Assembly: GCA_005793295.1 (NCBI GenBank)
Contig: SXSX01000037.1
Span: 1-5,188, forward strand
DNA from: Burkholderiales bacterium
Lineage (GTDB): Bacteria > Pseudomonadota > Gammaproteobacteria > Burkholderiales > Burkholderiaceae_C
Direction of reading: 5' to 3'
Length of the DNA stretch: 5,188 nt
The position numbers and the translations under genes were made by a program. Below the pieces are notes generated by a model, which saw only the letters and a program-made list of their open reading frames with translations, was not told the origin of the DNA and made no database searches. How positions within the stretch are numbered: position 1 is the first letter of the stretch; every line of letters begins with the position of its first letter. This document shows, one piece after another, positions 4,422 to 5,188 of this stretch.

Positions 4422-5188
4422 TCAAGCGCCTCGCACAGGATCGACCTGGGGTTGGCTGGAATGCCCGAACTCGGACAACACGATGTCTTCTGACACGTCG
4501 ATTGCCACACCCAAGGCCAGCAAGTCGCTGGCCGTGAGGCCGAACATGCGCTTGAACGTACTGCTGAGGTGCGCTGAACTCGAAAAACCGGCGGAGTGAG
4601 CCGCATCGGTCAAGCTGCCGCCGACAGCAATGGTGCGCATCACGGCGGCCATGCGTCGCCACAGACGATAGCGGCGGAATGGTAGGCCAAGCTCGGCGTC
4701 AAAGCGTGCCCTGAAGCGCGACGGTGACAGGCACGCCAGCGCGGCAGCGTCCTGCAAGCGGCCGAAGGCGTCGGGCTGGCGTTCAATTTCGCGCACGACG
4801 CGGGCGATTCGTGCATCCCGCGGGCTGTGGGGCCTCAGCCCGAACGCGGCGAAGGCTTCGTCGAGGCGGATCCGCGGGCCCGCCAGCCGCAGCCGCTCGC
4901 GGCCCCGCAGCAGCCCGGCCTGGGACAGCGGGTGCCAGCGGTCGGTCAGCGGGTCCAGGTAAAGGAAGGCCATCGGCCCGCGGCTCTTCAGGTGATGCAG
5001 CGTCTCGGACGGAATGACGCTGACCACCTCCGAGCACCACGGCGACCAGCCCCCTGACTTCGCCCATGTCCGCAACTCGAAGGCCTGCCGCAGAGATACC
5101 GCGATCGTCGTCGCCACGTTCAGGTGCGGCGACAGGTCCAGCCCCGGGCCAACGTACAGCGCACGCGCCGGACCCACCCAGATGCGCG
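4422..5188 (-). CDS. AraC/XylS-family transcriptional regulator (N-terminus beyond the window)
   Basis: The frame stops at TGA (4424-4422) and remains open to the right edge. A GTG at 5177-5175 gives 251 residues, but the codons before it (R-I-W) fit a continuing N-terminus, so the true start probably lies just past 5188. Counting from that GTG, residues 1-100 form a sensor-like domain, with SETLHHLKSRGPMAFLYLDP at 57-76 resembling the cupin-type N-terminus of one AraC subgroup. The C-terminus is a typical double helix-turn-helix: helix-turn-helix 1 around LACLSPSRFRARFDAELGLP (147-166), the linker helix YRLWRRM, and helix-turn-helix 2 around SLTDAAHSAGFSSSAHLSST (188-207) followed by FKRMFGLTASDL. 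It would bind DNA in response to an unknown small molecule. G+C is very high (51 of 60 at 4861-4920), unlike the left genes. No regulated neighbour is visible. Confidence 0.92.
   Translation of the reverse strand, partial: RIWVGPARALYVGPGLDLSPHLNVATTIAVSLRQAFELRTWAKSGGWSPWCSEVVSVIPSETLHHLKSRGPMAFLYLDPLTDRWHPLSQAGLLRGRERLRLAGPRIRLDEAFAAFGLRPHSPRDARIARVVREIERQPDAFGRLQDAAALACLSPSRFRARFDAELGLPFRRYRLWRRMAAVMRTIAVGGSLTDAAHSAGFSSSAHLSSTFKRMFGLTASDLLALGVAIDVSEDIVLSEFGHSSQPQVDPVRGA

Noticed and set aside
4214..4606. Open frames on both strands overlapping the end of the regulator gene and the intergenic segment
   Set aside because: They are arginine-, proline- and serine-rich translations typical of shadow frames in G+C-rich DNA; only the proline-rich tail at 4145-4229 has independent support from its terminator.
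4724..5067. Several long open frames on both strands opposite or alongside the AraC-family gene
   Set aside because: The AraC frame has clear double helix-turn-helix motifs, and the others are low-complexity Ala/Arg/Gly/Pro translations produced by very high G+C.
1..5188. CRISPR arrays, insertion sequences, rRNA or complete tRNA genes
   Set aside because: I found no regularly spaced repeats, no transposase-like protein, no terminal inverted repeat pairs and no complete cloverleaf on either strand.

Overview
The window splits into two parts of different base composition. Positions 1 to about 4145 have moderate to low G+C (hand counts: 18 of 60 at 2101-2160, 30 of 60 at 3001-3060, 24 of 60 at 4081-4140). 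The right end is G+C rich (40 of 60 at 4261-4320, 44 of 60 at 4381-4440, 51 of 60 at 4861-4920). Gene density, gene types and start signals fit a Gram-negative proteobacterium, and I would guess Burkholderiales for both parts. That placement is inference, because there is no marker gene or rRNA.

Left to right on the plus strand: the 3' end of an unrecognised gene (to 110); a complete class-3-like aldehyde dehydrogenase (156-1595) closed by a good intrinsic terminator; and a tight three-gene set (1785-3532). The three genes encode a CxxCxxCC (YkgJ/UPF0153-type) metal-site protein, a 290-residue protein whose C-terminal half looks like a GNAT-type acyl/aminoacyl transferase fold, and a minimal SET-domain protein, probable lysine methyltransferase. 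Gaps of 2 and 12 bases make this set very likely an operon. Next comes a separate transcription unit with a plausible sigma70 promoter, a leader with inverted repeats, and a small lipoprotein gene (3637-4053).

Convergent to the lipoprotein, the minus strand carries what looks like the last roughly 28 codons of a gene ending at 4145. Its intrinsic terminator starts inside the stop region. That reading frame loses protein-like character upstream, where the composition changes (about 4215-4265). The rest of the window is G+C-rich DNA holding two hairpins and an AraC/XylS-family regulator on the minus strand that runs off the right edge. The break is either a real insertion or recombination boundary or an assembly/cloning chimera, and the sequence alone cannot decide which.

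The most interesting candidate for an undescribed system is the three-gene set at 1785-3532. It puts a metal-binding cysteine protein, a possible transferase and a lysine methyltransferase side by side, which suggests a small protein-modification module. This is a hypothesis from gene adjacency, not a demonstrated function.
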